NCBI GenBank assembly: GCA_020343755.1
Contig: CP070810.1
Location: 221,998-238,870 of the forward strand
Origin: Dehalococcoidia bacterium
GTDB lineage: Bacteria > Chloroflexota > Dehalococcoidia > Dehalococcoidales > E44-bin46
Reading direction: 5' to 3'
DNA: 16,873 nucleotides
Of this stretch, positions 5,864 to 13,152 are shown piece after piece (within the stretch, counting starts at the first letter, position 1; each line of letters starts with the position of its first letter). The position numbers were made by a program, and so were the translations under genes. A model generated the notes under the pieces. It was not told the origin of the DNA, ran no database searches, and worked only from the letters and a program-made list of their open reading frames with translations.

Positions 5864-7027
5864 TTACAGTAACGTAGGTATATCCTTAAAGGCTTGCCTG
5901 AGGTCCCTATGCTCGAGCTCTATACCTTCCCTCTTCCTCATAATAATAGACAGGAGTTCAATCGTGTGGGTGAAGTAGGTTACTATTTTACTCACGCCGC
6001 TAAGCTCGGAGAGGATTACAGTAACATTGAGCGGGCCTTCCCCCCTAGGGTAATCGCCAGTCCTTATTATAGCCTCGGGAGCTATACGCTTCAGGTGGGT
6101 TCCGAGGTCACTAACTAGATTCATATCCATTTCTTTAGCTGGTGCAGAGAGGAGATATAGTCCTCTGCCTGCATCCTTTGGGTTGCACTGGAGTGACAGC
6201 TCACTTAGGGCGTTGTTCATTACTTGAACTCCCCTTTGGCTTTCAGTCATCTTTTCCCTAAAATCAAAGGGTTTTTTGATTCTCGCTTTTCGTGACTTGC
6301 TATAACCTATCACTGTCCACCCAGCTAGAGTCTGTATTATATCTCCGCCATCAAGTATCCTTGAGCCAATGTATTGGGGCTTCTTCTCTTCGCCGGCGCA
6401 GAGTAAGTTGTAGAATGGTTCAACTATTAGAGCATTAATTTTAGCTAGGTTGCTTCTAATTGAGGCGTTCTTACTGACATACCTTTGATTATCAATAAGA
6501 ATTACCGCATCAGCCACTAGGTAAGTAGATTTAAGGCAGGTAGCCGAATTATAGATAGTCCTTCCCTCTACTTCTTCTTCGTGCTGAAATGGAAGGACAA
6601 TAAGGTTATATAACGGTTTTTCTATATAGCGCTCTTTTAATTTTTGGGTTACTGTTGCTATTGCTCCAGAGCCGGTGCCACCAGCAGCGCCAGCAATCAA
6701 TAAGAAGGCATCTGTCTCAGCGAGTCGTTCTGTTGTCCTAATAGCATCAATAATCTTGTCACTATCTTCTCTGGCTATCTCGGCACCCATCTCATTAATT
6801 TTGCCTACGCCACGACCACCAGTCCTTTGACCTCCGACGAGTATTCTATGCTGGTAATCAGGCCTTATTGTGGATAGTCCGGTCAAATCAGCAACATCAG
6901 TGTTAACGGCGAAGGCTCCGGTAATTATGTTGATCCCACGGCTGGCGCGTGCCCTTATACCTAGCCGAGCAAACTCATCAGCAACCCTACCGCCACATTG
7001 TCCGAAACCTATGACTAATAATTTCAT
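5864..7027 (-). CDS. FtsZ/tubulin-superfamily GTPase, paralogue B
   Basis: At 387 aa this is a close paralogue of the gene at 2400-3575, with the same landmarks: IGFGQCGGRVADEF at the N-terminus, GGQRTGGRGVGKINEMGAE, the tubulin signature AGGTGSG near residue 120, VILIDNQRY, NLLCAGEEKKP, and T7-like LDGGDIIQTL. As in A, the FtsZ-type Asn of T7 is missing (Ile here) while D-x-x-D remains. The stretch after T7 differs more between the paralogues, but both close with KDIP-S/T-LL, which suggests a conserved tail peptide. It should bind and perhaps hydrolyse GTP and polymerise; co-assembly with paralogue A is an inference. The upstream ribosome site is weak. It is transcribed in the same direction as gap, 92 bp downstream of it, but has its own promoter-like element. 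Confidence 0.85.
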   Translation of the reverse strand: MKLLVIGFGQCGGRVADEFARLGIRARASRGINIITGAFAVNTDVADLTGLSTIRPDYQHRILVGGQRTGGRGVGKINEMGAEIAREDSDKIIDAIRTTERLAETDAFLLIAGAAGGTGSGAIATVTQKLKERYIEKPLYNLIVLPFQHEEEVEGRTIYNSATCLKSTYLVADAVILIDNQRYVSKNASIRSNLAKINALIVEPFYNLLCAGEEKKPQYIGSRILDGGDIIQTLAGWTVIGYSKSRKARIKKPFDFREKMTESQRGVQVMNNALSELSLQCNPKDAGRGLYLLSAPAKEMDMNLVSDLGTHLKRIAPEAIIRTGDYPRGEGPLNVTVILSELSGVSKIVTYFTHTIELLSIIMRKREGIELEHRDLRQAFKDIPTLL

Positions 7028-7057
7028 TTTATACTTCAGTATTACCTTCGCTTTGCT

Positions 7058-7088
7058 ATTTTAAGCACACCTTGTATGACAATGTCAA
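7058..7088 (-). promoter_or_regulatory. Candidate promoter/operator of ftsZ-like gene B
   Basis: On the minus strand TTGACA (7088-7083) and TAAAAT (7063-7058) are separated by 19 bp, placed about as far from the start codon as in gene A. TGACATTGTCA is an inverted repeat overlapping the -35. The match to the element of gene A extends over TTGACATTRTCATAYAA. Confidence 0.58.
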
Positions 7089-7119
7089 TCCCTATTTAGT
7101 ATGGGGTGCTTGCTGTCAG

Positions 7120-8133
7120 CTATAGTCCTCTATCAGTAACATAGGCAGCAAGGTCAGCCAAGCGGCAGCTATAGCCCCATTCATTGTCATACCAGGCGAC
7201 CACCTTGACCATATTACCACCAATGACCATAGTGCTCGGCGCATCAACAATAGAGCTAGCCGGATTACCCTTAAAATCCATGCTGACTAGCTCATCTTGG
7301 CAATACTCCAGAATTCCATTTAGAGGTCCCTCGGCAGCCGCCTGGAAGGCCTGATTCACTTGTTCAACATCAACCTCTCTGGCTAGGTCAGCGACGAAGT
7401 CAACGACTGAGACTACAGCTACTGGAATCCTGAAGGCTAACCCGTGGAGTCTACCTTCAAGTTCAGGAATAACCCGAGTTACTGCTTTGGCGGCGCCGGT
7501 GGTGGTGGGCACAATGTTTGTCGCTGCAGCTCGAGCCCGACGTAGGTCGCGGTGGAACATATCCAAAATCCTCTGGTCATTGGTATAGGCGTGAATAGTA
7601 GTCATTAACCCCTTATCTACGCCAAAGCTTTTATGCAATACCTTGACCACAGGAGCAATGCAATTGGTAGTGCAGGAGGCATTAGATATAATTTTATGCC
7701 TAGCTGGGTCATAGTCACCTTCATTTACGCCGAGGACAATGGTTACATCTTCGTTGCGTGCCGGGGCTGAAATGATTACCTTCTTGGCGTTACCCTGTAG
7801 GTGAGCCGCTGCCTTGGTGCCATCGGTAAATAGCCCGGTTGATTCAATTACTACATCTACACCGTAGTCTTGCCACGGGATTTTTCCTGGGTCGCGTTCG
7901 GCTAACACCTTCACCTTCTTACCATCAACAATAATTGAATCCTCGGTCGCCTCTACTTCGCCTGGATAGGGACCGTAGGTGCTGTCCCATTTTAATAGGT
8001 GAGCGTTAGTCTTAGCATCAGTAAGGTCATTAACCACTACCACCTCAAGTTTACCGCTTTGGTATTGGTTAATTGACCTGAAGGTTAATCTGCCTATCCG
8101 CCCAAAGCCGTTAATGCCAATTTTGGTTGTCAT
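7120..8133 (-). CDS. gap: Type I glyceraldehyde-3-phosphate dehydrogenase
   Basis: This enzyme interconverts glyceraldehyde 3-phosphate and 1,3-bisphosphoglycerate with NAD(P) in glycolysis or gluconeogenesis. The 337 residues show the Rossmann motif INGFGRIGR (7-15), D36 after the second strand (usual for NAD preference), the active-site ASCTTNC with C154, HAYTNDQ with H181, RARAAATNIVPTTTGAAKAV, and WYDNEWGYS near the end. The segment after TNDQRIL reads DMFH where many NAD enzymes have DLPH, so cofactor preference is not certain. The gene starts inside the last 23 bp of eno, with a ribosome site (AAAGGAGG) within the eno coding sequence, so the two are co-translated. It lies 92 bp upstream of ftsZ-like gene B on the same strand. 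Confidence 0.97.
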   Translation of the reverse strand: MTTKIGINGFGRIGRLTFRSINQYQSGKLEVVVVNDLTDAKTNAHLLKWDSTYGPYPGEVEATEDSIIVDGKKVKVLAERDPGKIPWQDYGVDVVIESTGLFTDGTKAAAHLQGNAKKVIISAPARNEDVTIVLGVNEGDYDPARHKIISNASCTTNCIAPVVKVLHKSFGVDKGLMTTIHAYTNDQRILDMFHRDLRRARAAATNIVPTTTGAAKAVTRVIPELEGRLHGLAFRIPVAVVSVVDFVADLAREVDVEQVNQAFQAAAEGPLNGILEYCQDELVSMDFKGNPASSIVDAPSTMVIGGNMVKVVAWYDNEWGYSCRLADLAAYVTDRGL

Positions 8134-9424
8134 TTTTGCCTCCTTTCAAATTGTAGAATGCGCCCATGCCGGCAAAATTAGCCCTTTCCCCGAGCTCGTC
8201 TTCTATTTTAAGGAGTCGATTATACTTGGCAACGCGCTCTGAGCGGCAAGGGGCGCCAGCTTTAATTAGACCTGTATTTAGCCCCACAGCTAGGTCAGCT
8301 ATAGTAGTATCTTCGGTCTCACCTGAGCGGTGACTTACTATTGCCGTCCAGCCTACCTGTTGTGCCCTCTGAATAGCGGCAATGGTTTCAGTAAGGGTGC
8401 CAATTTGATTTGGTTTGATAAGAATGGAGTTAGACGCCTTTGAATTGATGCCTTGATTGAGGCGGTTTACATTAGTAGCGTAGAGGTCATCACCAACAAT
8501 CTGTACTTTACTGCCCAATTTTTGAGTTAGCAGTTGCCAACCATCCCAATCATCCTCAGCCATTCCGTCCTCAATGCTAATGAGGGGATAGCTTGCTGCC
8601 CACTTGACGTAATAATCAACCATTTCCTGGCTAGTGAGTGAAGCACCTTCCTTGGTCAGGATGTATTTACCATCTTTATAGAATTGGCTAGCTGCTGGGT
8701 CTAGGGCAATACAACAGTCCTTGCCTGGCTTATAGCCTGCTTTTTCAATAGCGACTAGAACTGCCTCTATTGCCTGTTTATTTGAGGCTAATGGGGGGGC
8801 AAATCCCCCCTCGTCGCCTACATTAGTATCCAGACCTTTATCCTTAAGCACTCTTTTTAGGCTGTGATAGACCTCAGCACTTATTTGAAGAGCGTGACTG
8901 AAGTTTCTGGCTCCAGCCGGAACTACCATAAATTCTTGGAAATCTGTCGACCCCGCAGCATGCTTGCCGCCATTTAGGATATTCATCATCGGTACCGGTA
9001 GGGTATAGGTGGCTACCTTACCTAGGTAGCGGTATAGGGGTATATTATGCAGCTTGGCTGCACTGTGGGCCACAGCTAATGATGTTCCCAGAATGGCGTT
9101 AGCCCCCAGGTGTGATTTATTGGCTGTGCCATCAAGCTCGATTAGCTTGTGGTCAATAGCTGCTTGCTCGGTAACTGGCATACCGATTATAGCTGGGGCA
9201 ATATGGTCTTTAACATTAGCTACCGCCTGGAGGACACCCAGTCCGTTAAACCTGGAGTTATCTCCGTCGCGGAGCTCTACCGCCTCATACTTGCCAGTGC
9301 TGGCACCAGAGGGCACCGCCGCCTTACCTATTATGCCACCGACTAGCTCTACCTCAACCTCCAGGGTAGGATTGCCCCTGGAATCTAGGATTTCCCTGGC
9401 TTTAACCCTTTCAATAGTTGACAC
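8111..9424 (-). CDS. eno: Enolase (phosphopyruvate hydratase)
   Basis: Enolase converts 2-phosphoglycerate to phosphoenolpyruvate. At 437 aa the length is normal. Seen: the substrate loop SGASTGKYEAVELRDGD (39-55), general acid E205 in NVGDEGGFAP, magnesium ligands D242 (ALDPAAS), E285 (SIEDGMAEDDW) and D312 (GDDLYATN), catalytic K337 (ILIKPNQIGT), and SHRSGETED at 364-372. The start is GTG at 9422-9424, which gives the canonical MSTIERVKAREILDSRGNPT; the ribosome site is weak. The C-terminal tail is extended by the 23-bp overlap with gap. It lies 33 bp after the LOG-like gene on the same strand, so the three are probably one transcript. Confidence 0.98.
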   Translation of the reverse strand: MSTIERVKAREILDSRGNPTLEVEVELVGGIIGKAAVPSGASTGKYEAVELRDGDNSRFNGLGVLQAVANVKDHIAPAIIGMPVTEQAAIDHKLIELDGTANKSHLGANAILGTSLAVAHSAAKLHNIPLYRYLGKVATYTLPVPMMNILNGGKHAAGSTDFQEFMVVPAGARNFSHALQISAEVYHSLKRVLKDKGLDTNVGDEGGFAPPLASNKQAIEAVLVAIEKAGYKPGKDCCIALDPAASQFYKDGKYILTKEGASLTSQEMVDYYVKWAASYPLISIEDGMAEDDWDGWQLLTQKLGSKVQIVGDDLYATNVNRLNQGINSKASNSILIKPNQIGTLTETIAAIQRAQQVGWTAIVSHRSGETEDTTIADLAVGLNTGLIKAGAPCRSERVAKYNRLLKIEDELGERANFAGMGAFYNLKGGKNDNQNWH

Positions 9425-9457
9425 TTTGGCTCTGGTAACCTTGATTTTGCTAGGTTA

Positions 9458-9940
9458 TTAGTTTATAGCTAAGCTAAGAGCTTTATTTACTGCCTCGGTA
9501 GGGCTTTGGGCTGTGATAATTGAATTATCCTGTTGGTCATTTTTAGATAGTGCCCAGGTGTTTAAACTGATAACCGGGATGCCACTTTGTAAAGCGTGGC
9601 TTATCTCAGATAGGGTGCCATAGCTGCCACCAATGGCGATAACTGCTTGGGCTGATTTAACCACGGCAACATTTCTGGCGTAGCCCATCCCGGTAACGAT
9701 GGGAATTTGAACATAGGGGTTTGCTGCCTGACGACTATCTCCGGGGAGAATGCCGATGGTTACCCCGCCCTCAGAACTGGCACCTTTGCAGGCTGCCTCC
9801 ATCACCCCACCTAAACCACCACAGACTAAGATAGCCCTCTGTTTGGCGAGCTCACGACCTACCTCCTCAGCCAGCCGGGCTTCTTCTGACGAAGGTTGAC
9901 GACCGCCGATAACGGCAATGAATGTCTTTTTACTTGTCAC
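9458..9940 (-). CDS. LOG/TIGR00725-type Rossmann-fold protein
   Basis: This is a 160-aa protein of the SLOG superfamily, close to the TIGR00725 group, relatives of which include nucleotide monophosphate nucleosidases and cytokinin-activating LOG enzymes. Seen: GGLGGVMEA (41-49), PGDSRQAANPYVQIPIVTG (66-84), GYARNVAVVKSAQAVIAIGG (86-105) and GGSYGTLSE (104-112). The last corresponds to the LOG PGGxGTxxE nucleotide-binding motif with Ser-Tyr in place of the central residues, so the exact reaction is open. The start codon is GTG (9938-9940) with a possible AAGGAT site 9 nt before it. It appears to be the first gene of a LOG-eno-gap transcript; why it accompanies glycolytic genes is unknown. Confidence 0.85.
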   Translation of the reverse strand: MTSKKTFIAVIGGRQPSSEEARLAEEVGRELAKQRAILVCGGLGGVMEAACKGASSEGGVTIGILPGDSRQAANPYVQIPIVTGMGYARNVAVVKSAQAVIAIGGSYGTLSEISHALQSGIPVISLNTWALSKNDQQDNSIITAQSPTEAVNKALSLAIN

Positions 9941-9972
9941 TCCACAAATCCTTACTTTTATATTGATTATAG

Positions 9973-10002
9973 ATTATAGCACCTGAGCCTAAACCTTAGC
10001 AA
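9973..10002 (-). promoter_or_regulatory. Candidate extended -10 promoter for LOG-eno-gap
   Basis: On the minus strand TTGCTA (10002-9997), an 18-bp spacer ending in TGC, and a perfect TATAAT (9978-9973) are present. The TGN-TATAAT form is an extended -10. The predicted leader is about 26 nt. Confidence 0.6.
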
Positions 10003-10026
10003 AAACTAGTTATGATATTATCTATT

Positions 10027-10247
10027 AACCTCACCCCCTGTATTCCCCCTCTCCATAATATGGAGATGTATTCGTAGCATGAGGGGGAATTAATTGTGTG
10101 AGAGAGGCGAATACGGGGTAAAAAGCCTCTCTTTAACTCTCCTTACTCTGAACTGATAATAAAGGAGTTTTAGAGGGGTATAGCCCCTCTAAAAAATTAC
10201 ATTCCCCTTCCCCTTATCAAGGGGAAGGGGATACAGGGGATAGGGTT
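10027..10247. repeat. 221-bp palindromic, MITE-like intergenic element
   Basis: The ends are imperfect inverted repeats (AACCTCACCCCCTGTATTCC on the left; GGATACAGGGGATAGGGTT on the right). Inside are nested perfect hairpins: ATTCCCCCTC/GAGGGGGAAT (10042-10051, 10081-10090); CTCCATA/TATGGAG (10051-10065); AGAGAGGC/GCCTCTCT (10101-10108, 10125-10132); TTTTAGAGGGG/CCCCTCTAAAA (10168-10178, 10184-10194); and a 13-bp stem TCCCCTTCCCCTT/AAGGGGAAGGGGA (10203-10215, 10219-10231). It has no coding potential. A second, shorter copy lies at 10854-10931. It fills the gap between the pth stop and the LOG promoter; the TTTTAGAGGGG hairpin with its A/T-rich flanks could act as a terminator. Confidence 0.75.
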
Positions 10248-10260
10248 GATAAATATAAGA

Positions 10261-10839
10261 CTAGTTATACTTATTCATGGCTGCCACCAGACCTTCAGCG
10301 AGGAGGCAGTAGATGGCTTCACTCACCCTGGGTATGACTTGGACTATAATCTGTTTTTCATCAGGGGTGAAATTACTAAGTACATAGGCAACAATATCAG
10401 CCTCGCTGGGTTCGGCAAAGCCTTCGGTAGTTGGTCGTCCAATACCCACCCGAAGGCGAGAGAAGTCCTGGCTGCCTAAACAGAAGATGATGGAATCAAC
10501 TCCTTTGTGTCCACCAGAGCTACTACCATGGCGGATGCGGATTTTACCCACTGGGAGGTCAAGGTCATCATGGATAACTAGAAGGTCATTGAGGTTGATA
10601 TTAAATTTCTTTATCAGCCGGCTAACCGACTGACCACTTAGGTTCACATAGGTCTGGGGCTTGGCCAAGACTACTTTACTATCAGCTACCTCGCCTGTAC
10701 CAATTCGGGCTTTACCTTGCTTTTTATCAAATCGGATGCCTTGTTTCCTAGCAAAATGGTTAAGGCAGACAAATCCTACATTATGGCGGTTATTGGCATA
10801 ACCGCGTCCCGGGTTACCTAATCCTACAATTAACTTCAT
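10261..10839 (-). CDS. pth: Peptidyl-tRNA hydrolase
   Basis: Pth releases peptides from peptidyl-tRNA dropped by stalled ribosomes. At 192 aa it is typical. Seen: N-terminal LIVGLGNPG with N9, the catalytic histidine H19 in NNRHNVGF, KPQTYVNLSG (60-69), the catalytic aspartate D91 in VIHDDLDLPVGKIRIR, GSSSGGHKG in the tRNA-contact loop, and RVGIGRP. It follows ligA on the same strand by 123 bp, and that gap is mostly occupied by a palindromic repeat. The stop is 14 bp from the larger repeat element. Confidence 0.96.
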   Translation of the reverse strand: MKLIVGLGNPGRGYANNRHNVGFVCLNHFARKQGIRFDKKQGKARIGTGEVADSKVVLAKPQTYVNLSGQSVSRLIKKFNINLNDLLVIHDDLDLPVGKIRIRHGSSSGGHKGVDSIIFCLGSQDFSRLRVGIGRPTTEGFAEPSEADIVAYVLSNFTPDEKQIIVQVIPRVSEAIYCLLAEGLVAAMNKYN

Positions 10840-10853
10840 TAAGACTACTTCCT

Positions 10854-10931
10854 ACCTCACCCCCTGTATCCCCCTCTCCTTCAAAGGAGCGGGGGAGTAT
10901 AGGATTTGAAGGGGCTTCGCCCCTTCAATCT
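10854..10931. repeat. Short palindromic element, second copy
   Basis: The left 26 bp match the element at 10027 with one T missing (ACCTCACCCCCTGTAT, then CCCCCTCTCC). It then forms CTCCTT/AAGGAG with adjoining CCCCC/GGGGG, and a second perfect 10-bp hairpin TTGAAGGGGC-TTC-GCCCCTTCAA (10907-10929 region). It lies between ligA and pth and could modulate read-through or mRNA stability. Confidence 0.7.
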
Positions 10932-10962
10932 ACCCTTGATAAACTTCATTTTCCATGTCAAG

Positions 10963-13008
10963 TTATTTCCCTAGAAGCTGGAGCAACTCTTCTTCGGTGA
11001 GCTGTTTGGTGCCTAGAGCTTGGGCGCGGGCTAGTTTTGAGCCGGGGTCGGCTCCGACGACAAGGTATGTAGTCTTCGTGGTAACATCGCTTTTGGCTGT
11101 GCCACCGAGGGCTTTTATCCGTGCCTCTGCCTCTTGCCGGCTAAAAGTTTCTAACCTACCGGTAATAACGAATTCCTGTCCAGCTAAGGGTAACTCTTCG
11201 AGAGGTCTAGCTGCCTCCTCCTCTAACCGAACTCCTGCCTTTCTTAGCCTATCAATAATCCGGCGATTCTCTTCTCGTCCAAAGAAGGCGATTATGCTAT
11301 CGGCAATCTTGGGGCCGACAGTGGGAACGGATAGAAGCTCTTCTTTGGAAGCATTTTGCAGTCTCCCTACGCTGCCAAAGTGTTTTGCCAGAAGCTCTGC
11401 CATTTCTTCACCGATATGACGTATACCCAAGGCAAAGATAACCCTGGCCAGTGGTGTCTCTTTGCTCTTCTCAATAGCGTTAAGCATATTGGTTACGTTC
11501 TTCTCTGCCATTCTTTCTAATTTGGTAAGCTGCTCCTTTTTATCCTTGAGGTCGTATAGGTCGGCGATATTCTTGACCAGCCCTTCCCTTAGCAGCATGG
11601 CACTCTGGGACTCGCCTATGCCCCTGATATCCATACCTCCCCGGGAAGTAAAATGCTGTAGTCGCTCGTGGACTTGAGCCGGGCAGGCAGCGTTAGAGCA
11701 GTAGTACATTACCTCGCCCTCGGGTTTAATCACCTCGGCCCCGCATACCGGGCATGCCGGGCGTTTTTTCACCTTATCAAAAATCTTTTTTAGGAGATTG
11801 AATTCCTTTTCTTGCCCGGTGCGCTTACTTGTTACTGGTCCCACCACTTCAGGTATAACCTCGCCTGCCCGTTGGACAATAACCGTATCGTTAATACGGA
11901 TGTCCTTGCGTCTGACGTCGTCTTCATTGTGCAGGGCAGCCTGTCTAATAGTTACTCCCCCTACTGAGATCGGCTCCAGAATAGCATACGGGTTAAGGGT
12001 GCCAGTCCTGCCTACGCTGATACCTATATCAACCAGGCGTGTAGTGCCTTGGATAGCCGGAAACTTATAGGCTATGGCCCATCGTGGTTCATGACCAATG
12101 CTTCCCAATTGCCTTTGTAGCTTAAGCGAGTCTACTTTAACCACGATGCCATCAGCTTCATAGGGTAGGCTTTCCCGCCTCTCTACCCAAGTCTGGTGAT
12201 ACTGTTCAACCTGCTCAATGTTGGCAAGTAGGCTATTGTTAGGGTTTACCTTAAAGCCCAAGGACTTGAGATACTCCGTAGTTTCCCAGTGAGTTGGGGG
12301 AGTCGCCTTACCCTCAGCGTAACCCAGCATATAGATATATATATCCAGTGGGCGTTTAGCCGTAATGCGGGGGTCAAGCTGGCGCACTGAGCCGGCGGCG
12401 GCGTTCCTGGGGTTAGCGAACAGGGGCAGCCCTTCCTTAGCCCGCTCCTGATTTAGTTTATGAAAACCAGCTTTGGGCAGGAAAACCTCACCCCGCACCT
12501 CAAATCGGGGTGGTGCCTCTTTGGGCACCGAAAGTGGAATACTCCTGATGGTTCGCAGGTTCTGGGTGATATTTTCACCGCGGAAACCGTCGCCGCGGGT
12601 AGCTCCGGTAGTTAGCTGACCGTTAACATAGGTCAGGGCTACCGCTAACCCGTCAATCTTATGCTCGCAGACAAATTTGAACCGCTGTTCAGCTACCAGC
12701 TTTAAGGCTCGTGTATACCACGCCAGTAGCTCCTCCTGGGAGAAGGCGTTGCCCAAGGATAGTAGGGGCAATGGGTGTTCTACCACGCCAAAGGCTTCCA
12801 CCGGGGCAGCGCCAACCCGTTGAGTAGGTGAGTCGGGGGTCAGAAACTGGGGGTACTCCTCCTCCAGCTGTTGAAGGTCCCGCATTAATAAATCGTACTC
12901 GGCATCGCTAATCTCGGGGCTATCCAGCACATAATAGCGATAGTTATGGTAGTTAATCTGAGCCCTTAGCTGCTCTATTCTTTGTTTTACCTGAGCTAAG
13001 TCCTTCAT
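10963..13008 (-). CDS. ligA: NAD-dependent DNA ligase LigA
   Basis: LigA seals nicks in DNA during replication and repair, using NAD. The 681 residues contain the complete domain series: Ia domain with YHNYRYYVLDSPEISDAEYD (20-39), adenylation domain with the nucleophile K117 in KIDG (117-120), TRGDGFRGENIT (137-148), EVRGEV, ANPRNAAAGS (198-207), the OB domain, a zinc finger (C419, C422, C437, C442), helix-hairpin-helix repeats (about 455-590), and a C-terminal BRCT domain (about 605-681). The residues before KIDG read CEH, where CEL is more usual. It is the first gene upstream of pth, starting at ATG 13008 with GGAAAG about 6 nt before it. Confidence 0.98.
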   Translation of the reverse strand: MKDLAQVKQRIEQLRAQINYHNYRYYVLDSPEISDAEYDLLMRDLQQLEEEYPQFLTPDSPTQRVGAAPVEAFGVVEHPLPLLSLGNAFSQEELLAWYTRALKLVAEQRFKFVCEHKIDGLAVALTYVNGQLTTGATRGDGFRGENITQNLRTIRSIPLSVPKEAPPRFEVRGEVFLPKAGFHKLNQERAKEGLPLFANPRNAAAGSVRQLDPRITAKRPLDIYIYMLGYAEGKATPPTHWETTEYLKSLGFKVNPNNSLLANIEQVEQYHQTWVERRESLPYEADGIVVKVDSLKLQRQLGSIGHEPRWAIAYKFPAIQGTTRLVDIGISVGRTGTLNPYAILEPISVGGVTIRQAALHNEDDVRRKDIRINDTVIVQRAGEVIPEVVGPVTSKRTGQEKEFNLLKKIFDKVKKRPACPVCGAEVIKPEGEVMYYCSNAACPAQVHERLQHFTSRGGMDIRGIGESQSAMLLREGLVKNIADLYDLKDKKEQLTKLERMAEKNVTNMLNAIEKSKETPLARVIFALGIRHIGEEMAELLAKHFGSVGRLQNASKEELLSVPTVGPKIADSIIAFFGREENRRIIDRLRKAGVRLEEEAARPLEELPLAGQEFVITGRLETFSRQEAEARIKALGGTAKSDVTTKTTYLVVGADPGSKLARAQALGTKQLTEEELLQLLGK

Positions 13009-13039
13009 CGACCGCTTTCCATAATGATTATTCTGCTAA

Positions 13040-13048
13040 ATTATAGCA
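13040..13048 (-). promoter_or_regulatory. Extended -10 promoter element of ligA
   Basis: The minus strand reads TGCTATAAT, a perfect extended -10, with no clear -35. The predicted leader is about 25 nt. The remaining divergent spacer toward 13153 holds a weaker plus-strand pair (TTGCGC, 18 bp, TAAACT, near 13071-13100). Confidence 0.6.
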
Positions 13049-13152
13049 TATATCATACTGTGGCTCACTTGCGCCCTTTTAGTGGCATACAGTAAACTAG
13101 GTTAGCGCAGAATTACCTGCCCTAGATTCAATTAGAAGAGGATTAGGTAAGC

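Noticed and set aside
8793..8810. G6/C6 mini-hairpin in eno
   Set aside because: It encodes the invariant GDEGGFAPP motif; Gly and Pro codons explain the runs. Only the homopolymers merit caution for base-count errors, and the frame is intact.
9054..9461. 135-codon plus-strand frame opposite eno
   Set aside because: It lies entirely over the confident enolase gene and its start; no family resemblance.
10246..10479. Plus-strand frame covering the end of pth
   Set aside because: It starts in the repeat element and reads antisense through pth; an artefact.
10027..10931. CRISPR array
   Set aside because: The repeats are palindromic, unequal in length and not regularly spaced by spacers; no cas genes.
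10955..11419. 154-codon plus-strand frame opposite ligA
   Set aside because: It mirrors the BRCT/HhH part of ligA, is Ser/Arg-rich and has no supporting signals.
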